From Candidatus Bathyanammoxibius amoris (GTDB lineage Bacteria > Planctomycetota > Brocadiia > Brocadiales > Bathyanammoxibiaceae), in assembly GCA_024451685.1 (NCBI GenBank), contig JAMXCW010000007.1, positions 29,120 to 84,070 of the forward strand: a stretch of DNA of 54,951 bases. The letters are read 5' to 3'. A program made the position numbers and the translations under genes. This document shows, piece by piece, positions 15,859 to 26,000 of the stretch; the stretch's first letter is position 1; each line of letters begins with the position of its first letter. A model generated the notes under the pieces. The model saw only the letters and a list, made by a program, of their open reading frames with translations, searched no databases and was not told the origin of the DNA.

Positions 15859-17532
15859 ATGACAAAGACTGGCGCACAAACGTTAATAGATACGCTGCTC
15901 GATAAAGGGATTGAATACGTCTTCGGCATCCCCGGTGGTGTCGTCCTACCGCTTTTCGATACCCTTTACGATTCACCCATAAAGTTCATACTGATGAGGC
16001 ATGAGCAGGCCGCGGGACATGCCGCAGACGGCTTCGCCAGGGCGACCGGCAAGGTCGGGGTCTGCATGGTGACGTCCGGTCCCGGCGCGACCAATCTTAC
16101 CACCGCCATCGCCACGGCTTTTATGGACTCGGTGCCCGTTGTCGCCATCACGGGACAGGTCAAGACCAACCTGATAGGCAGCGACGCCTTTCAGGAAGCC
16201 GACGTGATGGGCATAATGCGCCCCATTACAAAACACAGCTATCTTGTAAAGAACCTGAACGATCTACCGAGGGTGTTAAACGAGGCCTTCTACATCGCCA
16301 GTACGGGAAGGTGCGGCCCGGTCGTTATTGACCTTCCCGTTGACGTCACCATGCAGAGCATGAATAGCCCGGTGCCGGAAGACATCGACCTGCCCGGCTA
16401 TAAGCCCAGATACGACGGCAATCCGAGGCAGATTAAGCTGGCGGCCGAGGCCATAAACGACTCCCAGCGGCCCGTGCTATATACCGGAGGCGGTATCATC
16501 CTCTCCGGATGCGCCAAAGAGCTTTTAGCTCTCGCGGAAAAGGCCAATATACCCGTCACCACTACTCTCATGGGTCTTGGAGGGTTCCCGGAGACAAACC
16601 CCCTTTCACTAGGGATGCTGGGAATGCACGGTACGTGCTACGCCAACCATGCCGTCCAGGAATCGGACCTGCTAATAGCAGTCGGCTCACGTTTTGACGA
16701 CCGGGTTACCGGGAAGCTCGATGAGTTTGCGCCACACGCAAAGATCATCCACGTTGACATAGATCCCGCGTCTATCAGTAAGAACCTCAGGGTAGACATT
16801 CCCGTGGTGGGTGACGCCGGGAACATTCTTACCAAGCTTATAGAACTTGTGCGCTTCGTGGACAGGAAGCAATGGTTTGACAAAATCGGCGAGTGGAAGA
16901 AAAAGTTTCCTCTCACCTATGACAACAGCGGGGATGACGTCAAGCCACAGTACGTCGTCGAGCAGATATACGAGGCCACAAAGGGTGATGCCATAATAAC
17001 TACTGAGGTGGGCCAAAACCAGATGTGGGCGGCACATTATTATACATTTACCAGGCCGCGGAGTTTCATCTCCTCGGGCGGGCTGGGGACCATGGGCTAC
17101 GGATTCCCCGCCGCAATCGGCGCACAGTTAGGCTGCCCCGACAAGACAGTGATAGACATAGCCGGTGACGGAAGCATCCAGATGAACATCCAGGAGCTGG
17201 CCACCGTCGTGCATAACAAACTGCCCGTGAAGATAGCGATACTAAACAACGGCTATCTGGGTATGGTCCGTCAGTGGCAGGAACTTTTTTACAACAAGAG
17301 ATACTCCCACACGACCCTGAACGGCAACCCGGACTTCGTCAAGGTGGCGGAAGCCTATGGCGCAAAGGGGTTCCGCGTGGACAAGAAGGAGGACGTAAGG
17401 CCCGTCATAGATAAGGCCCTCTCCATAAAAGGGCCCGTTGTGATGGACTTCAGAGTGACACAGGAAGAAAACGTCTTTCCCATGGTCCCTGCGGGCCAGG
17501 CTATTAACCGCATGATAGGCGGTATGGCGTAG
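15859..17532 (+). CDS. ilvB: Acetolactate synthase large subunit
   Basis: Condenses pyruvate to acetolactate (or with 2-oxobutyrate), the first common step of Val, Leu and Ile synthesis. 557 residues. ThDP-enzyme features: EYVFGIPGGVVLPLFD, the catalytic glutamate in LMRHEQAAGHAADGFARATGKVGVC, SGPGATNL, GQNQMWAAHYY, and the ThDP-Mg motif GDGSIQMNIQELATVVHNKLPVKIAILNN. GAAGGA lies 11 bp before the ATG. It is first of ilvB-ilvN-ilvC-leuA and is preceded by the attenuator-like hairpin. Confidence 0.96.
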   Translation: MTKTGAQTLIDTLLDKGIEYVFGIPGGVVLPLFDTLYDSPIKFILMRHEQAAGHAADGFARATGKVGVCMVTSGPGATNLTTAIATAFMDSVPVVAITGQVKTNLIGSDAFQEADVMGIMRPITKHSYLVKNLNDLPRVLNEAFYIASTGRCGPVVIDLPVDVTMQSMNSPVPEDIDLPGYKPRYDGNPRQIKLAAEAINDSQRPVLYTGGGIILSGCAKELLALAEKANIPVTTTLMGLGGFPETNPLSLGMLGMHGTCYANHAVQESDLLIAVGSRFDDRVTGKLDEFAPHAKIIHVDIDPASISKNLRVDIPVVGDAGNILTKLIELVRFVDRKQWFDKIGEWKKKFPLTYDNSGDDVKPQYVVEQIYEATKGDAIITTEVGQNQMWAAHYYTFTRPRSFISSGGLGTMGYGFPAAIGAQLGCPDKTVIDIAGDGSIQMNIQELATVVHNKLPVKIAILNNGYLGMVRQWQELFYNKRYSHTTLNGNPDFVKVAEAYGAKGFRVDKKEDVRPVIDKALSIKGPVVMDFRVTQEENVFPMVPAGQAINRMIGGMA

Positions 17533-17556
17533 AAAAAGAGATTCTTGTAACTAAAC

Positions 17557-18036
17557 ATGAAACACACGATAACGGCAATAGTTGAAAACAAGGTGGGTGT
17601 GCTGGTCAGGATAGTCGGCCTCTTCAGCAGCAGGGGTTTCAACATAGACAGCCTTAACGTTGGCGAGACCGATGACCCCAGGTTCTCCAGGCTTACTATC
17701 GTGGTCAAGGGGGACAACGCCGTGCTGGAACAGGTACGGAAACAGCTCGGCAAGGTCATAGACGTCATCAGGGTGTCAGACCTCACAAACAAGCCTTACG
17801 TGGAGAGAGACCTGATGCTGGTCAAGATTAACGTTCCGCCGGGGAAGAGAGGCGAGATACTGGAGGTCGTAAACATCTTTAGAGGGAAGATTGTTGACCT
17901 GGGGGGGAAAGACATGATCGTGGAACTCTCCGGTACGGAGGATAAGGTAGAGGCCATGCTGAAACTTCTTCGACCCTTCGGTATAAAAGAAACAGCCAGA
18001 ACGGGCCAAATCGCTATGATAAGGGGAACAAAATAA
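17557..18036 (+). CDS. ilvN: Acetolactate synthase regulatory subunit
   Basis: The small subunit that activates the synthase and confers feedback inhibition by valine in studied homologues. 159 residues: an N-terminal ACT domain ([20 protein letters not shown], then [16 protein letters not shown]) and a C-terminal domain ([19 protein letters not shown], then [20 protein letters not shown]). It starts 24 bp after ilvB and ends 1 bp before ilvC, so it is clearly in the operon. Confidence 0.96.
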   Translation: MKHTITAIVENKVGVLVRIVGLFSSRGFNIDSLNVGETDDPRFSRLTIVVKGDNAVLEQVRKQLGKVIDVIRVSDLTNKPYVERDLMLVKINVPPGKRGEILEVVNIFRGKIVDLGGKDMIVELSGTEDKVEAMLKLLRPFGIKETARTGQIAMIRGTK

Positions 18037-18037
18037 C

Positions 18038-19033
18038 ATGGCAACGATGTACTACGATAAGGACGCGGACCTGAACCACCTGAAGGATAAGACCTTAGCC
18101 GTCATAGGCTACGGCAGTCAGGGTCACGCACAGACCCAGAACCTTAGGGACAGCGGCCTCAAAGTCATCGTAGGTCTTCGGCCCGGCGGAAGCAGCTATG
18201 AATCGGCCATGGCTCATGGCTTCAATACCGTAACCATCGAGGAGGCAGCGAAGGCAGGAGATGTTGTACACATACTGCTGCCCGATGAGGTCCAGGCAGA
18301 CGTCTACGAATCACAGATAAAACCCCACATGAAGGAGGGAAAGACCCTTAACTTTTCCCACGGGTTCAACGTACATTTCCGCCAGATAGTGCCGCCCGCC
18401 GACGTTGACGTAATAATGGTGGCCCCGAAGGGGCCGGGACATCTCGTAAGGTCGGAGTATGAAAAGGGTGGCGGCGTCCCGTGTCTCATGGCAGTACACC
18501 AGGACCCGTCCGGCACGGCACAGGACACCGCCCTGGCCTTCGCCAAGGGTATAGGCGGTACCCGGGCCGGCGTCATTGTGACCACCTTCGCAGAGGAGAC
18601 CGAGACCGACCTCTTCGGAGAACAAGCGGTACTCTGCGGCGGCGTGTCCGCCCTGATAAAGGCGGGCTTTGACACGCTCGTTGAGGCAGGCTACCAGCCG
18701 GAACTCGCATACTTTGAGTGCATGCACGAAATGAAACTTATCGTGGACCTGTTCTACGAAGGCGGTCTTGCGCACATGAGAGACTCCATAAGCAACACCG
18801 CAGAGTACGGGGACCTTACCAGGGGACCCATGATAATCGACAAAAGGACCCGCAAAGAGATGAAGAAGATACTCAAAGACATCCAGAGCGGGAAGTTCGC
18901 AAATGAATGGGTCGCGGAAAACAAAACCGGCGGAGAAAACTTCCATGCCCTTCGCCGGGAGGAAAAGCACCTGCTGATTGAAAAGGTGGGCAAAGAACTC
19001 CGGCAGAAGATGAGCTGGATAAAGGCAAAATAG
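18038..19033 (+). CDS. ilvC: Ketol-acid reductoisomerase
   Basis: Isomerises and reduces acetolactate or acetohydroxybutyrate with NAD(P)H and Mg2+. 331 residues, the short class I form. The nucleotide motif [20 protein letters not shown] is followed by VGLRPGGSS, where the loop composition sets NADPH or NADH preference. The metal-binding acidic residues lie in [12 protein letters not shown] and the C-terminal [19 protein letters not shown]. It begins 1 bp after ilvN; leuA follows after 68 bp. Confidence 0.97.
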   Translation: MATMYYDKDADLNHLKDKTLAVIGYGSQGHAQTQNLRDSGLKVIVGLRPGGSSYESAMAHGFNTVTIEEAAKAGDVVHILLPDEVQADVYESQIKPHMKEGKTLNFSHGFNVHFRQIVPPADVDVIMVAPKGPGHLVRSEYEKGGGVPCLMAVHQDPSGTAQDTALAFAKGIGGTRAGVIVTTFAEETETDLFGEQAVLCGGVSALIKAGFDTLVEAGYQPELAYFECMHEMKLIVDLFYEGGLAHMRDSISNTAEYGDLTRGPMIIDKRTRKEMKKILKDIQSGKFANEWVAENKTGGENFHALRREEKHLLIEKVGKELRQKMSWIKAK

Positions 19034-19101
19034 TTGTACTCGTCCCAACCTTGACGTAAAATAATGTTTGAGGTAACACCCTCCCTTAAGGCAGCGACAT
19101 A

Positions 19102-20664
19102 ATGAGCCGAATCATCATACATGATACCACGCTGAGAGACGGCGAGCAGTCTCCGGGCGTCAGTCTCAACCTCCACGAGAAACTGCAGATAGCCCATCAG
19201 CTGGCGCGTCTGGGGGTGGACGTCATCGAGGCTGGTTTTCCCATCGCCTCCCCCGGTGACTTCGAGGCCGTTAAGGCCGTGGCAGGGGAGGTAGGAAACA
19301 CCCGTATATCCGCGCTCGCCCGCACCCTGGAGAAGGATATTGACCGCGCCGCCGATGCCCTGAAACCAGCAAAAAGACCCATGATACACGTGTTTCTCGC
19401 CACCTCCGAAATACACAGGCAGCACAAGCTCAAGAAGGCAAAGGCAGAAATACTCAAGCTGGCCACACACGCCGTGCGTCACGCTAAGGGATTTACTGAC
19501 GACGTAGAGTTCTCACCGGAGGACGCCTCAAGGACAGAGCCTGAATTCCTGCGCGAGGTAGTTGAGGCCGTAGTAGATGCAGGGGCCACGGTGGTCAACA
19601 TCCCCGACACGGTGGGATACGCTACACCTGAGGAATTCGCCCGGCTAATCGAATATCTCCTGACGGAGACCGGCAACATAGAGAAGGCCATACTGAGCGT
19701 ACACTGTCATAACGACCTGGGCCTGGCGGTAGCCAACACGCTTGCGGCCATAAAGGCCGGGGCCACTCAGGCAGAATGCACCGTCAACGGTATCGGCGAG
19801 AGGGCGGGCAATGCCGCGCTTGAGGAGATAGCAATGGCCCTCAACACACGCAAAGACTTCTATGACTACACCACGGGCATCGTCACCCAGGAGATAATGA
19901 CCTCCAGCCGGCTGGTAAGCAGCCTGACCGGGCTCCGTGTACAAAAGAACAAGGCCGTCGTGGGTGAAAACGCCTTTGCGCACTCCTCGGGGGTGCACCA
20001 GGACGGCATAATAAAAGAACGCACCACCTATGAGATAATGCGCCCCGAAGACGTCGGTCGCGGAAAAACACGGCTTCCACTCGGAAAGCTCTCCGGACGA
20101 AATGCGTTCCTTCAGAGGATAAAAGAACTGGGTTACGGGCATCTGGACAAAAAAGAACTCGAAGAGGCGTTCAAGGAGTTTAAGATACTGGCCGACAGGA
20201 AAAAGACCATCCACGACGAAGACATAGAGGCTATTGTCATAAACATACTTGACGAGAGCCCTCCCGTCTACCGCCTTGAGCGCGTGAAAATAGACTGCGG
20301 CCCCGGCACCACGCCGCTGGCCGAGGTGCGCCTCAAGCTGCAAGACGACACTATCGTGGACAACGCCACCATGGGTGACGGCCCCATCGACGCGCTATTT
20401 AAGGCCATAGACCTGATAACGGACGTTCCCGGCAAGCTACTCGACTATCAGGTGCGCGCCCTCACCAGCGGCAAGGACGCCATGGGAGAGGTAAGCGTCG
20501 AGGTGGATTTCGGGGGACAGGTCCAGAGGGGACGGGTCGTAAGCTGCGACATCATCGAGGCCAGCGCCAAGGCATATCTGAACGCCGCCAATAAGGTCGC
20601 GCAAAAGACCACCCACAAGACGCCCAAAAAAAAGAAAGAGACGAGACAAAAACAAAGGGTCTGA
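19102..20664 (+). CDS. leuA: 2-isopropylmalate synthase
   Basis: Condenses acetyl-CoA and 2-oxoisovalerate, the first committed step of leucine synthesis. 520 residues. The TIM-barrel signatures are IIHDTTLRDGEQSPGVSLN, HVFLATSEIH, the metal histidines in LSVHCHNDLGLAVANTLAAI and NGIGERAGNAALEE. A C-terminal LeuA regulatory domain (about 390-500) binds leucine in homologues. The tail is Lys/Thr-rich. It is the last gene of the operon, converging on the signalling operon after 26 bp. Confidence 0.94.
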   Translation: MSRIIIHDTTLRDGEQSPGVSLNLHEKLQIAHQLARLGVDVIEAGFPIASPGDFEAVKAVAGEVGNTRISALARTLEKDIDRAADALKPAKRPMIHVFLATSEIHRQHKLKKAKAEILKLATHAVRHAKGFTDDVEFSPEDASRTEPEFLREVVEAVVDAGATVVNIPDTVGYATPEEFARLIEYLLTETGNIEKAILSVHCHNDLGLAVANTLAAIKAGATQAECTVNGIGERAGNAALEEIAMALNTRKDFYDYTTGIVTQEIMTSSRLVSSLTGLRVQKNKAVVGENAFAHSSGVHQDGIIKERTTYEIMRPEDVGRGKTRLPLGKLSGRNAFLQRIKELGYGHLDKKELEEAFKEFKILADRKKTIHDEDIEAIVINILDESPPVYRLERVKIDCGPGTTPLAEVRLKLQDDTIVDNATMGDGPIDALFKAIDLITDVPGKLLDYQVRALTSGKDAMGEVSVEVDFGGQVQRGRVVSCDIIEASAKAYLNAANKVAQKTTHKTPKKKKETRQKQRV

Positions 20665-20690
20665 AATAGATTCGAAGACCTGCAGCCGCG

Positions 20691-22670
20691 CTAACTGAAC
20701 TTAAACTCAAACCCCTTCTCCCTGAAAAGCCTCACGCAGGCGTCTACGACGTCGGGGTCATAGAAGATGCCCCTCTTCTTAGATATTTCCTCAAGGGCGG
20801 CATCAATACCGAGGGCGGGACGGTAGGGACGGTGCGAGGACATGGCCTCCACGACATCGGCTACGCCCAGGATTCGCGCCTCCATAAAAATTCCTCCGAC
20901 TTCCAGCGCGTCAGGGTACCCGGAGCCGTCCATCCTTTCGTGGTGTTGAAGCACTATCTTGGCAATTGGCCGTGGGAACTCTATACTCTTCAATATGTTG
21001 TAGCCCACCTCGGAGTGTCTTTTAATCATCTCAAATTCGGTCTTGGTTATCTTACCGGTCTTACTAAGTATCTCAGCAGGTACGGCTATCTTCCCGATAT
21101 CGTGGACAGTCGCGGCCATGCGGATTCCGTCAATCTGTTCCGCTGGAAGCCCCATCTCCTCTGCCATGGCACAGGCGAGACTGGCCACACGCTGCTGATG
21201 GCCCGCAGTGTAAGGGTCCCTCGTCTCCACCGTTGCAGCCAGGGCCTCGATGGTCCCCCCTAGGGCCTTTCGCAACCTCTCCAGGCTCTGTTTACATTCC
21301 TCCTCCGTCCGTCTGCGCTCGGTGATGTCGCGAAAATAGACTGACAGACCATCTTTCGAGGGATAGGCGTGTACCTCAAACCACGTATTAAGCGGTGGAT
21401 AAAACTCCTCAAAAGCAACGGTTACTTGTTCCGATATCGCCTTGTGATATTCATTGTAAAACGTTGAACCAACCGCCTCCGGAAACTCCTCCCACACGTT
21501 GTTGCCAATGAGCTCTTCCCGCTTTCTAAGCAAAAGCCTCTCCGCTTCCGAGTTAAGGTAGGCAAATCGCCACTTATGGTCTAATGTAAAAAAAGCATCG
21601 GTAATGCTTTCGAGAATCTGTATGGTACGCGTGCTGGACTCCTGCAGCTCTTCCTCCGCCCGCTTGCGCTGAATCGCCTCGGCAAGCACATTTGCCAAGG
21701 TCTGGAAGAAATTTATGTCGTGCTTGGTGAATGTTCGCTGCCTGGATGTGTGCGTGCCTAAGACTCCGAACGGACGGTCCTTACCGTGGATGACGACGCT
21801 CATGCCGCTGACTACGCCGTGCTCAAGAAGTAGTGGCGGGCCGCTAAATCGTGTCTCCTTGCGCAGGTCTTCAACGATTACAGGCTTACTTGAAAGCAGG
21901 GTGTAACCGGCCTGTGAATCTTTCTCTGTCCCTACTGTGGCGCGTCCCACGTATCCCTTCTTCCAGCCCACTCCTGCCTTCAGCAGCAGGGCCTTGCCAT
22001 CCGGAAGGAGTTCCAGCACCTTGCAATACTCCACGTCAAGCGTCTTCGCAACCATAGAAACGGCTTCGTTCATGAGTTCTTGAAGGTCTATTTCTTTCAG
22101 TGCATACAGACCGAGTTTGGAGACAACTTCCTGCTGGCGAGCATGGGTCTTGAGTTCCTCTTCCGACTCCACAAGCGCCTTATGCTCCCTCTCTAATTCT
22201 CGCATTTTCTTGTCAAGCTCCCTTATCAGGGCGTCTTTATGCATCCGTTCTAGCTCTTCCTTATCCACAGTGGGTTGGCTTGGGACCTTGATGTGTCCTT
22301 CTTTATATTTTTTAAGTATCTCCTCAACTGTTTCAAGAAGTTCCACTATGTCCCCAGTCTTTACAAGGAACCGCTCCGCTCCCAACGCCACCGCCAGCTT
22401 TTCGTCTTCGCGAGTTATGTAGGATGCCGTAAGGAACACAAAGGGGATCGTTCTCAGCTTCTCATCGTCCTTGACCGCCTGGCAGAGTGCAAAGCCGTCC
22501 ATCTCGGGCATCAAGATGTCCGAGATAATCAGGTCCGGCCGTGAACGCCTGGCCATTTCCAGGGCCTCCTTCCCCTTAGCGGCGCTCTCTACCGTGTATC
22601 CTTGGGCCGCCAGGACCCTCTCTTGCAGCGCCCGCGCGTCTTTGTCGTCGTCAACAATCAATATTTTCAT
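20691..22670 (-). CDS. REC-GAF-PAS-HD-GYP cyclic-di-GMP phosphodiesterase
   Basis: A 659-residue response regulator. REC (1-120) has the acidic pair in VDDDKDA and the phospho-acceptor Asp in DLIISDILMPEMDGF. A charged coiled coil (about 135-180) leads to a GAF domain (about 190-330), a PAS domain (about 345-455) and an HD-GYP domain (about 470-650) with HDIGKIAVP and HHERMDGSGYP, all metal and GYP residues present. HD-GYP enzymes hydrolyse cyclic di-GMP. The start ATG overlaps the stop of the upstream REC gene by one base (TAATG). It is the output end of a four-gene operon with histidine kinase and binding protein. Confidence 0.93.
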   Translation of the reverse strand: MKILIVDDDKDARALQERVLAAQGYTVESAAKGKEALEMARRSRPDLIISDILMPEMDGFALCQAVKDDEKLRTIPFVFLTASYITREDEKLAVALGAERFLVKTGDIVELLETVEEILKKYKEGHIKVPSQPTVDKEELERMHKDALIRELDKKMRELEREHKALVESEEELKTHARQQEVVSKLGLYALKEIDLQELMNEAVSMVAKTLDVEYCKVLELLPDGKALLLKAGVGWKKGYVGRATVGTEKDSQAGYTLLSSKPVIVEDLRKETRFSGPPLLLEHGVVSGMSVVIHGKDRPFGVLGTHTSRQRTFTKHDINFFQTLANVLAEAIQRKRAEEELQESSTRTIQILESITDAFFTLDHKWRFAYLNSEAERLLLRKREELIGNNVWEEFPEAVGSTFYNEYHKAISEQVTVAFEEFYPPLNTWFEVHAYPSKDGLSVYFRDITERRRTEEECKQSLERLRKALGGTIEALAATVETRDPYTAGHQQRVASLACAMAEEMGLPAEQIDGIRMAATVHDIGKIAVPAEILSKTGKITKTEFEMIKRHSEVGYNILKSIEFPRPIAKIVLQHHERMDGSGYPDALEVGGIFMEARILGVADVVEAMSSHRPYRPALGIDAALEEISKKRGIFYDPDVVDACVRLFREKGFEFKFS

Positions 22671-23038
22671 TACTTCTCTCCGAGAATCTCCCTTATCTGG
22701 TCCACAAACTTATCCGGGTCGATAGGCTTTTCGATGTAGCTGTTGCAGCCCGCGGCCATCATCCTTTCCGAATCGCCTGACATGGCATAGGAAGTCACCG
22801 CAATAACTGGTATGCCGCCGTCAATCTCCGAGCTGCGTATCTTCTGTAGCACCTCCAGCCCGTCCATATCGGGGAGCTGGATGTCCAGAAGAATAAAGTC
22901 CGGCCGTGCCTCTAGCGCAACGTCTAATCCCTGCTGCCCCGTCTCTGCCTTCAGTATCTTGTAGCCGTCTTCCTCCAGAATCCGCCTCATAACCTCCATG
23001 TTGTCTACATTATCTTCAATGACCAATACTGTCTTTAT
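22670..23038 (-). CDS. Single-domain response regulator (possible AUA start)
   Basis: A 122-residue receiver domain with no output domain: acidic pair in VIEDNVDN, phospho-acceptor in FILLDIQLPDMDGLEVL, T/S in AVTSYAMSG and lysine in IEKPIDPD. It resembles DivK-type receivers and may relay phosphate from the hybrid-less kinase to the HD-GYP regulator. The first strand needs KTVLVIEDN; no ATG, GTG or TTG precedes it in frame, since a TGA lies two codons further up. A TTG (23024-23026) falls inside the strand. ATA at 23036-23038, with GGGGGTG a few bases upstream, gives the expected start and would be a rare AUA initiation codon. Confidence 0.85.
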   Translation of the reverse strand: MKTVLVIEDNVDNMEVMRRILEEDGYKILKAETGQQGLDVALEARPDFILLDIQLPDMDGLEVLQKIRSSEIDGGIPVIAVTSYAMSGDSERMMAAGCNSYIEKPIDPDKFVDQIREILGEK

Positions 23039-23065
23039 CTTTCACCCCCTACTATCCATTACTCG

Positions 23066-26000
23066 TCAAGCCTGTTTCTGTTTTAGTTCTTTCGGCACTC
23101 TCAGTGTGAACGTGCTTCCCCTTCCTGGCTCACTCCACGCTGCGACCGTGCCTCCAAGCACTTCTCTTGCAAGCTTCCCTGTCAGATAAAGCCCCAGGCC
23201 CGTTCCCAGTATCTTGGTGCGCACTGCCGAGTCAAGACGCACGAAGGCGTTAAAGAGCTTAGGCAGGTCTTCCTTGGCGATGCCTATCCCGGTATCAGTG
23301 ACTGTGATTTCCACCTCTCCATTGATTTCTTGCGCAGCAATGCTGATAGTCCCGGCCTCGGTGAATTTAACCGCGTTGCTCAGATAATTAAGGATGCACT
23401 GCAGCAGCCTCTTCCTGTCCGTCTTCAATCGTATCCCCGGCGAAACACTTTGCTCCAGAGCCAGCCCCTTTTCCTTTATCTGGGGCTGTACAGACTCGAT
23501 TGCCTCGCTGATGACCTCATCGAGAGTAAACTCCTCCACAAAGGCCTCGGCCTTTCCCGCCTCGACCTTTGATATGTCTATTACGTCGTTAATCAGTGAG
23601 AGTAGATGCTTTGCCGACCTTTTGACCCTGCTCAGGTCGTCTTTCTGCTGTTCGTTGATTTCTCCTCCAATGCCCCGCAGGAGGATCCCGGTAAAGCCGA
23701 TTATGGAATTCAGAGGCGTCCTGAGCTCATGGCTCATCGAGGCAACAAACATGCTCTTAAGCCGGTCGAGTTCCCTGAGGCGGACGTTTGCCTCGGCCAG
23801 CTCTGCGCTTCGTTTCACTATTTCCTCTTCCGTCTTCTTGTGCTTGATGCCCAGGGCTATCTCATCAGTCGCCGCTGCCAGCGCACCAAGGACGTGCCCC
23901 GGCATCGGTTTACGGGCAAACGTCGCTATCACCCCCACCGCACGCCCCTCAACCACAAGAGGATATCCGGCGAAAGCAACTATCCTCTCCCGCTCCACCC
24001 AGTCCCTGTCGCTTACCCAGGGCTCGTTGGCCAGGTCGTTCGTCAGGAACGGCCTCTTTTCCTGGGCGATTACGCCTATCTTGAGTCCACCACCGACTGC
24101 CACGCGGCTGTGGCGACCGTCGATGCGGGTGTACATCCCAGAGCTGGCCTGAAGCTCCAGCACATTCTCGTCTTTATTTAGCGTCCAGACACGGGTGAAG
24201 ACGACATTGAGATGTAATACAATCGCTTCGGTACACTCCTGCAGCATATTCCGCAACGTTTCTTCCCTTGTCAGAGCAACACCCACAGCCTCACCCAACT
24301 TCGCAAGCTGCACCTGTTCTGCCAACCTGCCCTCGGCCTCTTTGCGCTCGGTGATTTCCCTGTCAAACCCTTCGGCCATCACATTGAAGCTGCTTGCCAG
24401 CTCGCCTATCTCGTCCCTGCGTCTAATTTTTACCCTGCTTCCGAGGTCTCCACCTGCAAATCTCCTGGTGGCATACGTTAGTTTCCTGATGGGCCTTGAT
24501 GTTGAGAGGGCAAATATGAATCCAAGACACGTGACCACTGCAGCGCCTATGACCCCGACTGCCAGCGCAATAATGCCCTGCAGCCTTATGGGCGCAAAGG
24601 CCTCAGACTTGTCTACCTTGGCCACAAGGCCCCAGTCCATAGAAGGGATGCCCTGATACGCGGCTACAACGTCAACGCCTCTGTAATCCGGCGCTACCAG
24701 TGCCCCACTCTTTCCCTCCAACGCCAATCTCATCGGCTCAGCCCCTACAGACCCTACAGGGACAGACAGGCTGAGGGGCGCATCGTGTACGTATCGCAGG
24801 GAGCTAAGAAATACAATCCTGCTTCCCTGCGTCCGTCCCAGATACACCTCTCCCGTCCCACCCATCCCGGCCCGGCTGGACGTAATATCACTCAGGGAGG
24901 AGAGGCTATTGGCGTTCACAATGACACCTATCGTGTCTCCGTTGGTCGTGATGGCAATCGGTGCGGAGAAAAAGAGAACGTTTTTGCCCAGATAGGATAA
25001 GTATCGGGGCTGCCCTATATAGGCCTGACCGGAATTCAGGCCCCGGGCTTCTGTGAACACATTCAAGTCGCGGATGTCCTGTCCAAGCAACTTGGAATCC
25101 GAGGAAGCAAGAATCTCACCGTCCATGTCTGCAACCATTATTGCCAGGAGCTCGGGAGCTGATATCTTTTCCTCACTTGAGAGATAGCGGTTAAGGCTCT
25201 CCATGGCGTTCTCTCTATCAGGCCCCCCCCTCTCAATCATGGCGAGACTCTCCCTTATAAACCTATCCCGACTGAAGTGTACGGCGTGTTTCTTCTCTTT
25301 CTCTAAGTAAGATACAATGTGAAGCCTTCTCGATTCGGCAACTGCCGTCAGCCATTCAAGCGCCTGTTTCTTCAGCGCATGCCTGGCATTGAGGTAGTAA
25401 ATCGTGGTCAGTAGAATAACAGGTATGAGAGAGATACAGAGGACGAACGTAAGTAATCTGGCCTTAATCGAGCGGAAGGGCCGTATTCCGCCGGTAGCCT
25501 CGCCGGTGGGCGCACCCGGCGCTTCAGCCGGTGTCTCGGTAAACATTAATCTTGAATAAGCGAAGATAACAACCGTACTGATGACCGCTGCGGCACTGAG
25601 CAGACCCACTATCAGCGCAACGATGCCTAACGTCCTTAACGGCGCAAGGGCCTCCGCCTCGTCTATCTTTGCCACAAGTCCCCAATCTAAAGAAGGAATA
25701 TATTGATAAGCGGCCACAACCTTGACACCCCTGTAATCCGGGGCTATGAGCGCACCGCTCTTCCCCTCCAATGCCAGCCTCATAGGTTCTGCCTCTTTGG
25801 AAGTTAGTGGGATGGACAGGGTGAGGGGCGCATTGTCTGCATACCGCAGGAAGTTTAAGAACACAATATTATTATCTTCCTCCATTTGCCCCAGTACTAT
25901 CTCACCAGTCTTACCCATACCAGCACGGTTGGCCGTAATCTCACTCAGGATAGCCAGGTCGTAGTGGTTGATAATGAGGCCAAGTGTCTCAACGCCGTCC

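Noticed and set aside
19059-19090. Separate promoter for leuA (TTGACG-17-TAACAC)
   Set aside because: The -10 match is poor and the gene is close enough to ilvC to be co-transcribed.
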